NCBI GenBank assembly: GCA_035646975.1
Contig: DASROJ010000001.1
Span: 1-5,889 of the forward strand
Length of the DNA: 5,889 nucleotides
Reading direction: 5' to 3'
Origin: DASROJ01 sp035646975
GTDB taxonomy: Bacteria; Acidobacteriota; Polarisedimenticolia; JACPZX01; DASXTC01
Part shown: one piece after another, positions 1-5,756 of the stretch
Layout of the letters: the number at the start of each line of letters is the position of its first letter
Position numbering within the stretch: position 1 is the first letter of the stretch
The notes under the pieces: model-generated
The model's input: the letters and a program-made list of their open reading frames with translations, nothing else
What the model was told of the DNA's origin: nothing
The model's database searches: none
Translations under genes and position numbers: made by a program

Positions 1-1986
1 GTCATGACGGACACTCAAATCGCTCAGCGGTATCGCCACCGCCCCGCTCGACGCTTTTTCACCCGGCAGCTCGATCTCGTGGGAAAAAATCGGAGGCCTG
101 AGCCCCGCGTTGGCGGTCCGTCCGCCGTGCATGTAGGTCACCTCGGCCAGCAGCGCCCCGGGCTGCGTCGAGTGCTCTGGCTCGAACGCCGACCATTGCT
201 CCTTGAGCGCCTGCACGATCGGCTCCCCGTGCAGGTGCGCGAAGCGCGCGACGGCGAGCCCCGCGCCCGAAAACAGCGCGTTGAGCACCACGCGATACTC
301 TCCGGCCTCGATCGCCTCGACGTCCCTACCCGCCACCTGGAACAGGACGCCGGCCGACCAGCGTGGCGCAGGCTCCGACCCCGCCAGCAGCGCCCAATCC
401 TCTTCGGTCAGGCTCACCACGCGCTGTCCCGATGCCACCGCCTGCCGCGCGCGGCGCGCGAAGAACTCCGCCGCCGGTCCGGCCGGCGCGGGAAACGACA
501 CCGGCCGTTCCACCGCGCGTGATGGCTCGAAGAGGCCATGGTAGAGATCGAGCAGCTCGACGTCGGTTCCCGTCGGGTATCGGCTCAGGAAACGCTTTTC
601 CCATGACGCGAGGTGCGCCCGCTGCGGGTACATCGTGCTGAACAACCGGGCATAGCGATCCATCGCCTGCCGCAGATCGTCCACGACGCGTCGCGGAATC
701 GAGACGCGCAGCCCGGCGGCCGCATCCACCCGGAAGAGATCGTCGGACGACAGCGCCCGGGCGCTGGGCAGCTTGTTCAGCCGCGACTCGATCCGGTTCA
801 TCGCCTCGATCCGCTCGATCGATCCACCATCGGCCGCTCGATCGATTTCTTTTTCGATCTGTTCGATCTCGTCGAGCCAGGGCGCCGCGCAGCCGGCCTG
901 TCGGCAGACACCGGCCAGATGCAGCAGAGGGCGTCTTGACGTGTACGGGATCTCGACCTCGGCCAGCAGGATCCCCCGCTCGGCCAGGTCGGCCAGGAAC
1001 CCGCGCAGGTCATCCGACTCCAATCCACTGAGCCGGGCCACCTCGGCGACGAGCGCCGGCGCGGACAGGCTCTGACTCGCCGCCTGCTCGAGAAACATCC
1101 TGAGCACCGGGTGATCCTTGACACGTGAAAGAACTTCATCGTCGTCGGCGCGACGTGGCGTGACCGGCCTCCAGAAAGTCCATCCCCCGTCGGCCGGGCG
1201 CAGCGTCGGGTTGGGCCGTGGAATCACAGCCGGCTGCGTCTCGGGTGACGCGGCCAGGCAAGAGGTGATCTTGCGCGCCTCCGGTACGCTCAGCAGCATG
1301 TCGATTCTCAGCGGCACGCACTCCCCTTCCACGCGGGCAGCGCCCGGCCCATCGGCGACACGGGCCAGCGCCGTCGCGCAGAACGCCCCGTTCGGGCTCG
1401 TCTTGGTGGTGAACCGGCCAAGATAGGCGGTCGCCTTCGCCATGGCGTGGCGTTGGTCGTGACTCAAGCGGTCCATTCGCGACGGATCGACCGATGCCGC
1501 CGCGCGCACCGCGCCGAGCAGTGACCGGCCCGTCAGCCTGAGTCCTTCTTCGAACAGCGGCTCGCGGGCGATCTTCATCGCTTCGCCGAGCGCGTCTTTG
1601 CTGTCGGCCGCGAACGCGTCGTGATAAGCGCGCATCAGGCCATCCCGGCGACGACGCCGCTCGAGCCATCGCTCCAGCCGCCCGGCCAGCTGTTCGCCCA
1701 GCGTGACGCGCAGCCGGTCGCACCGATCCTCGGAAATCTCCCGTGAGTTGAAGAGATCCCGCCGCAGCGCAAGCAGCTCCAGGCGCGCGCGGGCGTGTTG
1801 CCTTTCGAGCCCGGCCGCGGGCCCCGCCAGCCGGTGCAGGGCATCGCAGAGAAAGCGGTTCTCCGGCTCGAGGAACTCCTCCTCCAGCATGGCTTGCTCG
1901 AGCAGCGGCGTTGCGCTGCCTGCCCGCAGAGGCTCCACCTTCTCGAATGGCAGGGTGGCCACGCGCAGCAGGAGCAGCTGGTCCAT
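1..1986 (-). CDS. lanB: LanB-type lantibiotic dehydratase, glutamylation domain (3' end off the window)
   Basis: This is an open minus-strand frame of 662 codons with no stop, running off the left edge. The family (Lant_dehydr_N) uses glutamyl-tRNA to glutamylate Ser/Thr side chains of a precursor peptide, the first half of dehydration. Visible hallmarks are the N-terminus MDQLLLLRVATLPFEKVEPL, the segment FTTKTSPNGAFCATA (residues 192-206, matching the 'TKTSPxxxF' region of LanB proteins), and EYRVVLNALFSGAG (563-576, the 'evvLndlhpG' type block near the domain end). A Glu/Arg-rich helical stretch at about 371-402 may be a linker. ATG at 1986 is the only usable start after the upstream in-frame stop. 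It sits 11 bases past the stop of the elimination-domain gene and has no good Shine-Dalgarno, so translational coupling is likely. About 660 residues nearly fills the N-terminal domain, so the gene probably ends not far beyond the edge. A fused second C-terminal domain cannot be excluded. Confidence 0.93.
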   Translation of the reverse strand, partial: MDQLLLLRVATLPFEKVEPLRAGSATPLLEQAMLEEEFLEPENRFLCDALHRLAGPAAGLERQHARARLELLALRRDLFNSREISEDRCDRLRVTLGEQLAGRLERWLERRRRRDGLMRAYHDAFAADSKDALGEAMKIAREPLFEEGLRLTGRSLLGAVRAAASVDPSRMDRLSHDQRHAMAKATAYLGRFTTKTSPNGAFCATALARVADGPGAARVEGECVPLRIDMLLSVPEARKITSCLAASPETQPAVIPRPNPTLRPADGGWTFWRPVTPRRADDDEVLSRVKDHPVLRMFLEQAASQSLSAPALVAEVARLSGLESDDLRGFLADLAERGILLAEVEIPYTSRRPLLHLAGVCRQAGCAAPWLDEIEQIEKEIDRAADGGSIERIEAMNRIESRLNKLPSARALSSDDLFRVDAAAGLRVSIPRRVVDDLRQAMDRYARLFSTMYPQRAHLASWEKRFLSRYPTGTDVELLDLYHGLFEPSRAVERPVSFPAPAGPAAEFFARRARQAVASGQRVVSLTEEDWALLAGSEPAPRWSAGVLFQVAGRDVEAIEAGEYRVVLNALFSGAGLAVARFAHLHGEPIVQALKEQWSAFEPEHSTQPGALLAEVTYMHGGRTANAGLRPPIFSHEIELPGEKASSGAVAIPLSDLSVRHD

Positions 1987-1997
1987 GGCCGGCGGGT

Positions 1998-2867
1998 TCA
2001 GGCCCGCGCGGGGGCCCTCTCCTGCATGAGGCGGTGCATCAGGTAACGCAGGATGGCTTCAGCGGTGGGATCGATCCCGAGACGGTTGCAATGCATGTGG
2101 GTGTAAGACCAGGCCAGACGCACGAGGTCCTGGTCGATGCGGCCGGCGGCCCGGCCCTCGAGCACCGCCGCCAGGACAGGGCGGCTGGAATCCAGGCACC
2201 TGACGGCGATATCGGCCACCGCCCGGCTGCCCCAGAACGCCACCGGGTCGGCGCTGGTCTGCCCGAAGAACAGCTCCTCGAGACCCGGCTTCAGGTCGCG
2301 GAACCGCGCTTCGAGAACGTCGAGCTCCGCCCGTTCCCAGGTCTTCATCTCGAGGGCCCAGCGGTATCCATAGGCATAGAACGCGAGCCGCTGTTCGCCA
2401 TGGAGCTGCATCAGGTCGAGAAACCTCTCGCTGAGCGCGAGACTGTACTCCCGCCGGGAGATCGACGCCTGATCGCAACGCTCCGCCTCCATCATGTCGA
2501 GGCAGGCCAGCGTGTCGTGCAGGAAGATTTTCTCCGCCAGCCGCATTCCCTCTTCGCCGCCGTAACGCTCGTACTCGCGCTGGTAGACGGCGAACTCGAT
2601 CGCGCGCACGATGCCGCGCTCCCTGAGCGCGGACAACTGCCGTGACAGCAGATCGCGCACCGGCCCGGTCACCCACGCCGCTGACCCGAGCACCCGGAAT
2701 CGCAATTGCCACTGCGGCTCGTTGTACCGCGCGAAGAAGAGCGACTCGAGCTCGGGATTGTCACGCAGCTCGCCGGCCACCGGCGTCACGACCTCGCGCA
2801 GGATCTCCTCGTGGTGCTCGCGTTCGGCGTAGATGAGGGTGTAGAGGCAACGCTGAGGTATCGACAT
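1998..2867 (-). CDS. Free-standing SpaB_C / thiopeptide-type bacteriocin biosynthesis protein (glutamate elimination)
   Basis: This 289-residue protein matches the C-terminal third of full-length LanB enzymes (SpaB_C domain), which removes the glutamyl group to leave dehydroalanine or dehydrobutyrine. Family signatures are present in order: RYNEPQWQLRFRVLG (47-61, with the two Arg of the 'hLRlR' motif at 56 and 58), YQREYERYGG (95-104), and YTHMHCNRLG (254-263, with the 'H-M-x-x-N-R' motif). From what I recall of NisB, Arg and His in these motifs are catalytic, so elimination fits better than the related pyridine-forming [4+2] role in thiopeptides, though that stays possible. I chose ATG at 2867. 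The TTG at 2879 lies in the T-tract of a terminator and would add only four residues. No convincing Shine-Dalgarno precedes 2867, so expression may be modest. The gene lies between the precursor and the glutamylation gene; the split, reversed order is unlike nisin-type clusters. Confidence 0.93.
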   Translation of the reverse strand: MSIPQRCLYTLIYAEREHHEEILREVVTPVAGELRDNPELESLFFARYNEPQWQLRFRVLGSAAWVTGPVRDLLSRQLSALRERGIVRAIEFAVYQREYERYGGEEGMRLAEKIFLHDTLACLDMMEAERCDQASISRREYSLALSERFLDLMQLHGEQRLAFYAYGYRWALEMKTWERAELDVLEARFRDLKPGLEELFFGQTSADPVAFWGSRAVADIAVRCLDSSRPVLAAVLEGRAAGRIDQDLVRLAWSYTHMHCNRLGIDPTAEAILRYLMHRLMQERAPARA

Positions 2868-2877
2868 GGGCCGCCGC

Positions 2878-2914
2878 AAAAAAATGGGGCGGCATGGTCC
2901 TGTCCAGCCGCCCC
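2878..2914 (-). terminator. Intrinsic terminator between the precursor and the dehydratase genes
   Basis: On the minus strand an 8-bp perfect stem (GGGGCGGC, 2914-2907, with GCCGCCCC, 2893-2886) encloses a further TGG/CCA pairing. After one A it is followed by seven T (2884-2878). It starts 28 bases after the precursor stop and ends 10 bases before the ATG of the elimination gene. This is the textbook shape of a rho-independent terminator. Partial readthrough would give much precursor mRNA and less enzyme mRNA, an arrangement known from other RiPP operons. Confidence 0.85.
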
Positions 2915-2942
2915 TTCGATGAAAGATCGAGTCGTCCCGTGG

Positions 2943-3071
2943 CTACTCGGAATCGCTCGACAAGATGACCGGACAGGTGCACAGCGGGCTCGTGCTCGAA
3001 GAGTTGCAGCCCGGCTTCGTCCTGTGCTCGATTTCCTCGATTTCCAGATCCAGACCGATGTTCGATTTCAT
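2943..3071 (-). CDS. Candidate RiPP precursor peptide (class I lanthipeptide or thiopeptide-like), 42 aa
   Basis: This is a small gene directly upstream of two LanB-type genes on the same strand. The leader is about 21 residues and acidic; IGLDLEIEEIE (5-15) resembles the FNLDL box of class I lanthipeptide leaders such as nisin and also the LEIE/D-type leaders of thiopeptides. The C-terminal half (22-42) has Cys at 22, 31 and 33 and nine Ser/Thr (24-28, 32, 38, 39, 41), ending in an acidic SSDSE tail. TSPLC (27-31) resembles the SISLC ring A segment of nisin. There is no double-Gly site; leader removal could fall near KPG/C (19-22). ATG at 3071 has a consensus AAAGGAG eight bases upstream. 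An upstream in-frame start at 3209 lies before the predicted transcription start and is rejected. The stop is TAG at 2945-2943. Function rests on position and composition, not on a recognised named family. Confidence 0.85.
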   Translation of the reverse strand: MKSNIGLDLEIEEIEHRTKPGCNSSSTSPLCTCPVILSSDSE

Positions 3072-3079
3072 GGGCCGGT

Positions 3080-3086
3080 CTCCTTT
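3080..3086 (-). promoter_or_regulatory. Strong Shine-Dalgarno of the precursor gene
   Basis: The minus strand reads AAAGGAG followed by eight bases and then ATG at 3071. It fixes the 42-residue start. It is much stronger than anything before the two downstream enzyme genes, in line with high precursor synthesis. Confidence 0.85.
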
Positions 3087-3109
3087 TACTGGGCTCCATT
3101 GAGCCTGTT

Positions 3110-3121
3110 TGTGGCGCCACA
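3110..3121. repeat. 12-bp perfect palindrome TGTGGCGCCACA in the precursor leader
   Basis: TGTGGCGCCACA is its own reverse complement. It lies between the predicted transcription start (about 3144) and the ribosome-binding site (3086). It could be a second operator or form a small RNA hairpin. Its location is the main reason to note it. Confidence 0.5.
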
Positions 3122-3138
3122 TGAACGCGCCCGAGGGT

Positions 3139-3166
3139 TGCTTCGTACGACTCATACCGCGAAGCA
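3139..3166 (-). promoter_or_regulatory. Operator-like inverted repeat across the -10 box
   Basis: The plus strand has TGCTTCG (3139-3145) and its exact reverse complement CGAAGCA (3160-3166), separated by 14 bases. The half-site centres are 21 bp apart, about two helical turns. The arms straddle the -10 box and the predicted start, where a dimeric repressor would block transcription. An 8-bp palindrome TCGTACGA (3143-3150) overlaps the left arm. The repeat is seen directly; the regulatory role is inferred, and no cognate regulator is known. Confidence 0.45.
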
Positions 3167-3179
3167 CCCGCACTGTCAA
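3151..3179 (-). promoter_or_regulatory. Sigma70-like promoter of the RiPP operon
   Basis: On the minus strand a perfect -35 TTGACA (3179-3174) is followed by a 17-base spacer and a -10 TATGAG (3156-3151, four of six consensus). Transcription would start near 3144, giving a leader of roughly 70 bases before the precursor ATG. The element sits in the gap between the secreted-protein gene and the precursor, as expected for an independent RiPP operon. Confidence 0.75.
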
Positions 3180-3264
3180 CCTTGAAGTAACATGGGAGGA
3201 CATCGACAAAAGGAAGAGCGCGGGGGGAGTGCCGACCCATCCGCCCCGACGCTCCTTGTAACGA

Positions 3265-3280
3265 TGTGACGTTGTGACGT
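3265..3280. repeat. Tandem 8-mer TGTGACGT x2
   Basis: Two exact adjacent copies of TGTGACGT lie just past the stop of the secreted-protein gene. They may be a simple slippage duplication or a paired protein-binding site. I see no terminator with a T-tract here; the rest of 3181-3289 shows only a weak GC-rich, imperfect inverted repeat. Confidence 0.6.
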
Positions 3281-3289
3281 TGCTGCCTG

Positions 3290-3622
3290 TTACGGCTTCT
3301 TGGCGGGAGCCTTCGGGGCTTCGGTCTTACCCACGGTGATGTGGTTGGCCCAGGCTTTGCCGTCCTTGTCCTTGGTATACATCAGGCTCACCGAGTCACC
3401 CACCTTGGGCGCGCCGTTGAGCTTGGTCTGCTCGTTCCAGGAGAAATCCCATTCCTTGCCGTTCTTGTCCTTCACCTTGAAGGTCTTGCTGGCCTCGTCC
3501 CAGGCGGTGATCGTGCCGTGGGCATGATCCGCCTTTGCGGCCGCCGGCTTCGTCTGCGCGGCAAACGCCGGAATGCCAAGCGCGAACGCCGCGACGACTG
3601 CAAGCGCTAGAAACTTCTTCAT
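3290..3622 (-). CDS. Small secreted beta-rich protein, function unknown
   Basis: The product is 110 residues with a clear Sec signal peptide: MKK, hydrophobic core 4-17, and an AxA-type site PAFA/A with cleavage after about residue 21. The mature part has an Ala/Lys linker, then HGTITAWDEASKTFKVKD (36-53) and further short strands with repeated Lys/Asp/Gly turns. This alternating pattern suggests a small beta-barrel or OB-like fold, like short periplasmic DUF5666- or CusF-type proteins, without a metal-binding motif I can identify. It ends in a Lys/Pro/Ala-rich tail (98-110). ATG at 3622 is chosen because GGAGG precedes it by about eight bases and it starts the signal peptide; the longer start at 3658 would bury the signal. 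It lies on the same strand as the RiPP operon, which has its own promoter, so it is probably unrelated. Confidence 0.85.
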   Translation of the reverse strand: MKKFLALAVVAAFALGIPAFAAQTKPAAAKADHAHGTITAWDEASKTFKVKDKNGKEWDFSWNEQTKLNGAPKVGDSVSLMYTKDKDGKAWANHITVGKTEAPKAPAKKP

Positions 3623-3683
3623 TCGCACCACCCTCCTCGAAATGCGCCGGGTCGGCACCGGCGATCAGTGTCGGCAGGACCAT

Positions 3684-3689
3684 AGCATA
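3684..3689 (-). promoter_or_regulatory. Possible -10 box of the secreted-protein gene
   Basis: The minus strand has TATGCT, the same hexamer as the -10 of the coiled-coil gene, 61 bases upstream of ATG 3622. No good -35 lies 16-18 bases further up. The motif GGTGACCGTT (3718-3709 on this strand) is close by and could be an activator site. This is a weak call. Confidence 0.35.
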
Positions 3690-3785
3690 GGGTTTCGGGA
3701 CCTCTCTTAACGGTCACCAAACGTTCGCGCAGCGCGCGTCGCACGTCACGATCCGGGCCATTGCGATGAAAGGCTCCCGGTACTG

Positions 3786-3791
3786 TAGAAT
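3786..3791 (+). promoter_or_regulatory. -10 box for a probably leaderless regulator mRNA
   Basis: TAGAAT (five of six to TATAAT) lies eight bases before ATG at 3800, and no Shine-Dalgarno is present in that gap. The spacing places the transcription start at or next to the A of the ATG, as in leaderless genes. A partial -35 TTGCGA (3761-3766) is 19 bases upstream, which is longer than ideal. Confidence 0.5.
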
Positions 3792-3799
3792 CCCAGCCC

Positions 3800-5161
3800 A
3801 TGCCAGCCACCCGGTACCGCTTCGGCGAGTTCCTCATCTCCCCCGCCCGGCGCGCGCTGCTGCGCGGCGACCAGGAAGTCCCGCTCATCCCACGGTATCT
3901 CGACCTGCTGCTCCTGCTGATCGAGCGCCGGCACGAGGCGGTGGCCCGGCAGGAGATCTTCGACCGGGTCTGGAGCGATGTGGTGGTGTCGGACGGCGCG
4001 CTGAGCCAGGCGGTTCGCACGCTGCGGCGCACGCTGGGTGACGATCCCCGCGAGCCGAAATTCATCCGCACGATTTCCCGGCACGGATACCGGTTCGTTC
4101 ACCCCGACGTCTTCGAGGAGGCCGAGGATGGCCCGATCGTCGCGCCTCCCGCGGCGGTTCCGATCGCCGCACCACCGACCGAGGACAAGTTCGACAGCGC
4201 CCTGGCGCGGCTTCTCGTCTCCGGCTCACGGTTCGACGACGATCGCCGCGAGGCCGCCGAGTCGCTGCACGCTCTGGGCACGGCCGAAGCGTTGCGACGG
4301 CTCGACCGCCAGCCAGGACACGAAGCGGCCCGCGCGCTGATGCGCGACACCCGGTGGGACGTGCCCGGCGCCACCGACGTGCCGCTGCTCGGTCAGCCTG
4401 GCGCGGCCGTCTCCATCCTCTCACTCATCATGCTGCGGCTGCGCCGCGCGGCCCGGCTTGCGGGAGGCCGATGGGCTGCCGCCTCCGCCGGCGGCGCTCT
4501 GGCCGGTGTCCTGGCGGGGCTGCTCGGCGGGCTGGTCGTGAGCCAGGCGCCCGGCTCGGCGGCGCCACGAAGTCTTCCGGTGGCCTTCGCGCTGGTCGGC
4601 GCCGTCATCGGCGGGTTGGGAGCCGCGGGGGTCGGCGCCGGGCTCGCCATGGCCGAGGCCCTCGCGAGATCGTTCCGCGGCCTCGCTCTTGTCCTGTGCG
4701 GCGCGCTCGGAGGCGGGGTCATCGGCGCGGTGGCGAACGCGGCGGGCCGCTCGACGCTGGAGGATGTTTTCGGCCATGACCTGACCGCCGTCGGTGGCGG
4801 CTTCGAGGGGCTGCTGATCGGCGCCGCGGCGGGTCTCGGCTACGCGCTGTCGACTCCGCGGCCGGGCGGCGGCGGCATGGCGACGCCACGCGGCTGGGCG
4901 AGGGTTTCCGCTGCCGGTGTGACGGCGTTTTGTTGCGCGATGGCCTGTCTCGCGCTTTCGGTGTCGGGACGAAACCTGGGTGGAGGCAGCATCGACGTCA
5001 TCGCGCGCAGCTTCCAGGGATCCCAGGTCGGGCTCGCGCCGCTGGCGCGTCTGCTCGGCGAGTCGGAGGTTGGCCCCATCACACGCGGCGTGCTGAGCGT
5101 GTACGAAGGGCTTCTCTTCGGTTTCGGGCTCGTGCTGGGCCTCACGCACCGGCCGCGTTGA
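3800..5161 (+). CDS. Winged-helix (OmpR/CadC-type) regulator with multi-pass membrane domain
   Basis: The protein is 453 residues. Residues 7-101 form an OmpR/PhoB-type winged-helix DNA-binding domain: the N-terminal strand YRFGEFLI, the EIFDRVWSDVVVSDGALSQA recognition region (52-71), VRTLRRTLGDD (72-82) and the closing wing FIRTISRHGYRFV (88-100). A Pro/Ala-rich linker (about 110-130) and a soluble helical part (130-200) follow. The C-terminal half is hydrophobic and Gly/Ala-rich, with about six predicted membrane segments near 225-250, 258-284, 293-316, 331-351, 367-387 and 432-448. There is no receiver domain, so it resembles membrane-bound CadC/ToxR-like regulators rather than a two-component response regulator. 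Having several membrane spans instead of the usual one is atypical for CadC/ToxR. The signal and targets are unknown. It is divergent from the secreted-protein gene and convergent with the coiled-coil gene 14 bases away. Confidence 0.9.
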   Translation: MPATRYRFGEFLISPARRALLRGDQEVPLIPRYLDLLLLLIERRHEAVARQEIFDRVWSDVVVSDGALSQAVRTLRRTLGDDPREPKFIRTISRHGYRFVHPDVFEEAEDGPIVAPPAAVPIAAPPTEDKFDSALARLLVSGSRFDDDRREAAESLHALGTAEALRRLDRQPGHEAARALMRDTRWDVPGATDVPLLGQPGAAVSILSLIMLRLRRAARLAGGRWAAASAGGALAGVLAGLLGGLVVSQAPGSAAPRSLPVAFALVGAVIGGLGAAGVGAGLAMAEALARSFRGLALVLCGALGGGVIGAVANAAGRSTLEDVFGHDLTAVGGGFEGLLIGAAAGLGYALSTPRPGGGGMATPRGWARVSAAGVTAFCCAMACLALSVSGRNLGGGSIDVIARSFQGSQVGLAPLARLLGESEVGPITRGVLSVYEGLLFGFGLVLGLTHRPR

Positions 5162-5169
5162 CGCGTCGC

Positions 5170-5200
5170 AACCGCCTACTGGTAATGCGTGGTGGCGGTT
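5170..5200. repeat. Inverted repeat at the convergent gene ends
   Basis: AACCGCC (5170-5176) and GGCGGTT (5194-5200) can pair with a 17-base loop. The repeat covers the end of the coiled-coil gene and the gap after the regulator stop. It lacks a T-tract on either strand, so a shared terminator is possible but not well supported. Confidence 0.4.
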
Positions 5201-5463
5201 TCGAACGATTCCCGCAACTCCCGCCAGGCGTGGTCGAACCCCTTCGTGATGTCCTGCCACTCCCGGTCACCCGGCTGCGCAAGAGCGTGCGCCTTTTCCC
5301 GGGTCTGCTGAATCTCGTCGCGCAACGACGTCATCTGCTCGTCGAATCGCGCAGCGGTGGCACCCGTGACCTGAAACAGCCCCTTCTTCAATGTCGCGAG
5401 CCGGGACTTGTAGTCATCGAGTCTGCCGCGCATTTCTTCCAGAAGGGCGTCCTTGTCTTTCAT
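5176..5463 (-). CDS. Small coiled-coil protein, function unknown
   Basis: The product is 95 residues, highly charged and almost wholly helical. The first half has heptad-like spacing (MKDKDALLEEMRGRLDDYKS, then ATLKKGL), and a second helical stretch covers about 42-61. It has no signal peptide, membrane segment or Cys. The C-terminal part is rich in Trp, Phe and charged residues (WQDI, FDHAWRELRESFE). ATG at 5463 is preceded by GGAGG with a six-base spacing. A longer in-frame start at 5556 falls inside the -35 box and before the predicted transcription start, so it is rejected. It has its own promoter and so is probably monocistronic. I do not recognise a named family; a cytoplasmic structural or adaptor role is only a guess. 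Confidence 0.82.
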   Translation of the reverse strand: MKDKDALLEEMRGRLDDYKSRLATLKKGLFQVTGATAARFDEQMTSLRDEIQQTREKAHALAQPGDREWQDITKGFDHAWRELRESFETATTHYQ

Positions 5464-5527
5464 GCGGAACCTCCATCGGAAAATGCGGGGGCATTCGTGC
5501 GGGGCGGACATTCGGGGCAACGATTCA

Positions 5528-5556
5528 AGCATAGGTGACCGTTTCCGTGCTGTCAA
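5528..5556 (-). promoter_or_regulatory. Sigma70-like promoter of the coiled-coil gene
   Basis: On the minus strand TTGACA (5556-5551), 17 bases, then TATGCT (5533-5528, four of six). The predicted start is near 5521, giving a leader of about 58 bases before ATG 5463. The -35 and spacing are identical to those of the RiPP promoter, which supports both being read by the housekeeping sigma factor. Confidence 0.75.
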
Positions 5557-5693
5557 CGCCGGGCTTCAGGAGAATCTCATCGCCTGCTCATCCCGATCTC
5601 ATGTCTTCGAGCCGGCTTCGGGGCCATGTTGAGTCGAGCGGCCGTGGCAGGGATGGCCGGCGGCGACGGATCGAAACGACCGGGTCATTGGGA

Positions 5694-5711
5694 CCCATTG
5701 GCAGCAATGGG
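5694..5711. repeat. Hairpin upstream of the lipoprotein gene
   Basis: CCCATTG, loop GCAG, CAATGGG: a 7-bp perfect stem 45 bases before the lipoprotein ATG. No T-run follows on either strand, so a terminator is unlikely. It may be a leader hairpin if transcription starts upstream of it. I found no convincing promoter for this gene between 5557 and 5740. Confidence 0.5.
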
Positions 5712-5720
5712 GACGAGTGG

Positions 5721-5738
5721 GACCAGTGACGACCAGTG
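5721..5738. repeat. Direct repeat GACCAGTG x2, period 10
   Basis: Two exact copies (5721-5728 and 5731-5738) are spaced one helical turn apart, just upstream of the lipoprotein ribosome-binding site. They could be a paired binding site or a local duplication. Confidence 0.5.
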
Positions 5739-5756
5739 TAAACGAGGAGGACGACG

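Noticed and set aside
1..1986. Reading the LanB gene as a peptide aminoacyl-tRNA ligase (PEARL), which lacks an elimination domain
   Set aside because: A separate elimination-domain protein is encoded just upstream, and the precursor is Ser/Thr/Cys-rich, so ordinary dehydration is the simpler reading. The missing 3' end leaves some doubt.
1911..2645. 244-codon plus-strand open frame
   Set aside because: It is antisense to the well-supported dehydratase genes, lacks recognisable motifs, and is explained by high GC codon use on the other strand.
2868..2945. The precursor and elimination genes are in the same frame with no further stop in between, hinting at a stop-readthrough fusion
   Set aside because: A 25-codon open gap is common by chance at this GC content, and a strong terminator lies in it. 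Two separate genes explain the layout better.
2943..3209. Longer 88-residue version of the precursor starting at 3209
   Set aside because: Its start lies upstream of the predicted promoter boxes and start site, while the 3071 start has a consensus ribosome-binding site and a typical leader.
3211..3260. GC-rich imperfect inverted repeat as a terminator for the secreted-protein gene
   Set aside because: The pairing is short and interrupted, and there is no clean T-tract directly after it.
4421..5260. 279-codon minus-strand open frame
   Set aside because: It is antisense to the membrane domain of the regulator, with a low-complexity Arg/Ala/Gly product and no family signature.
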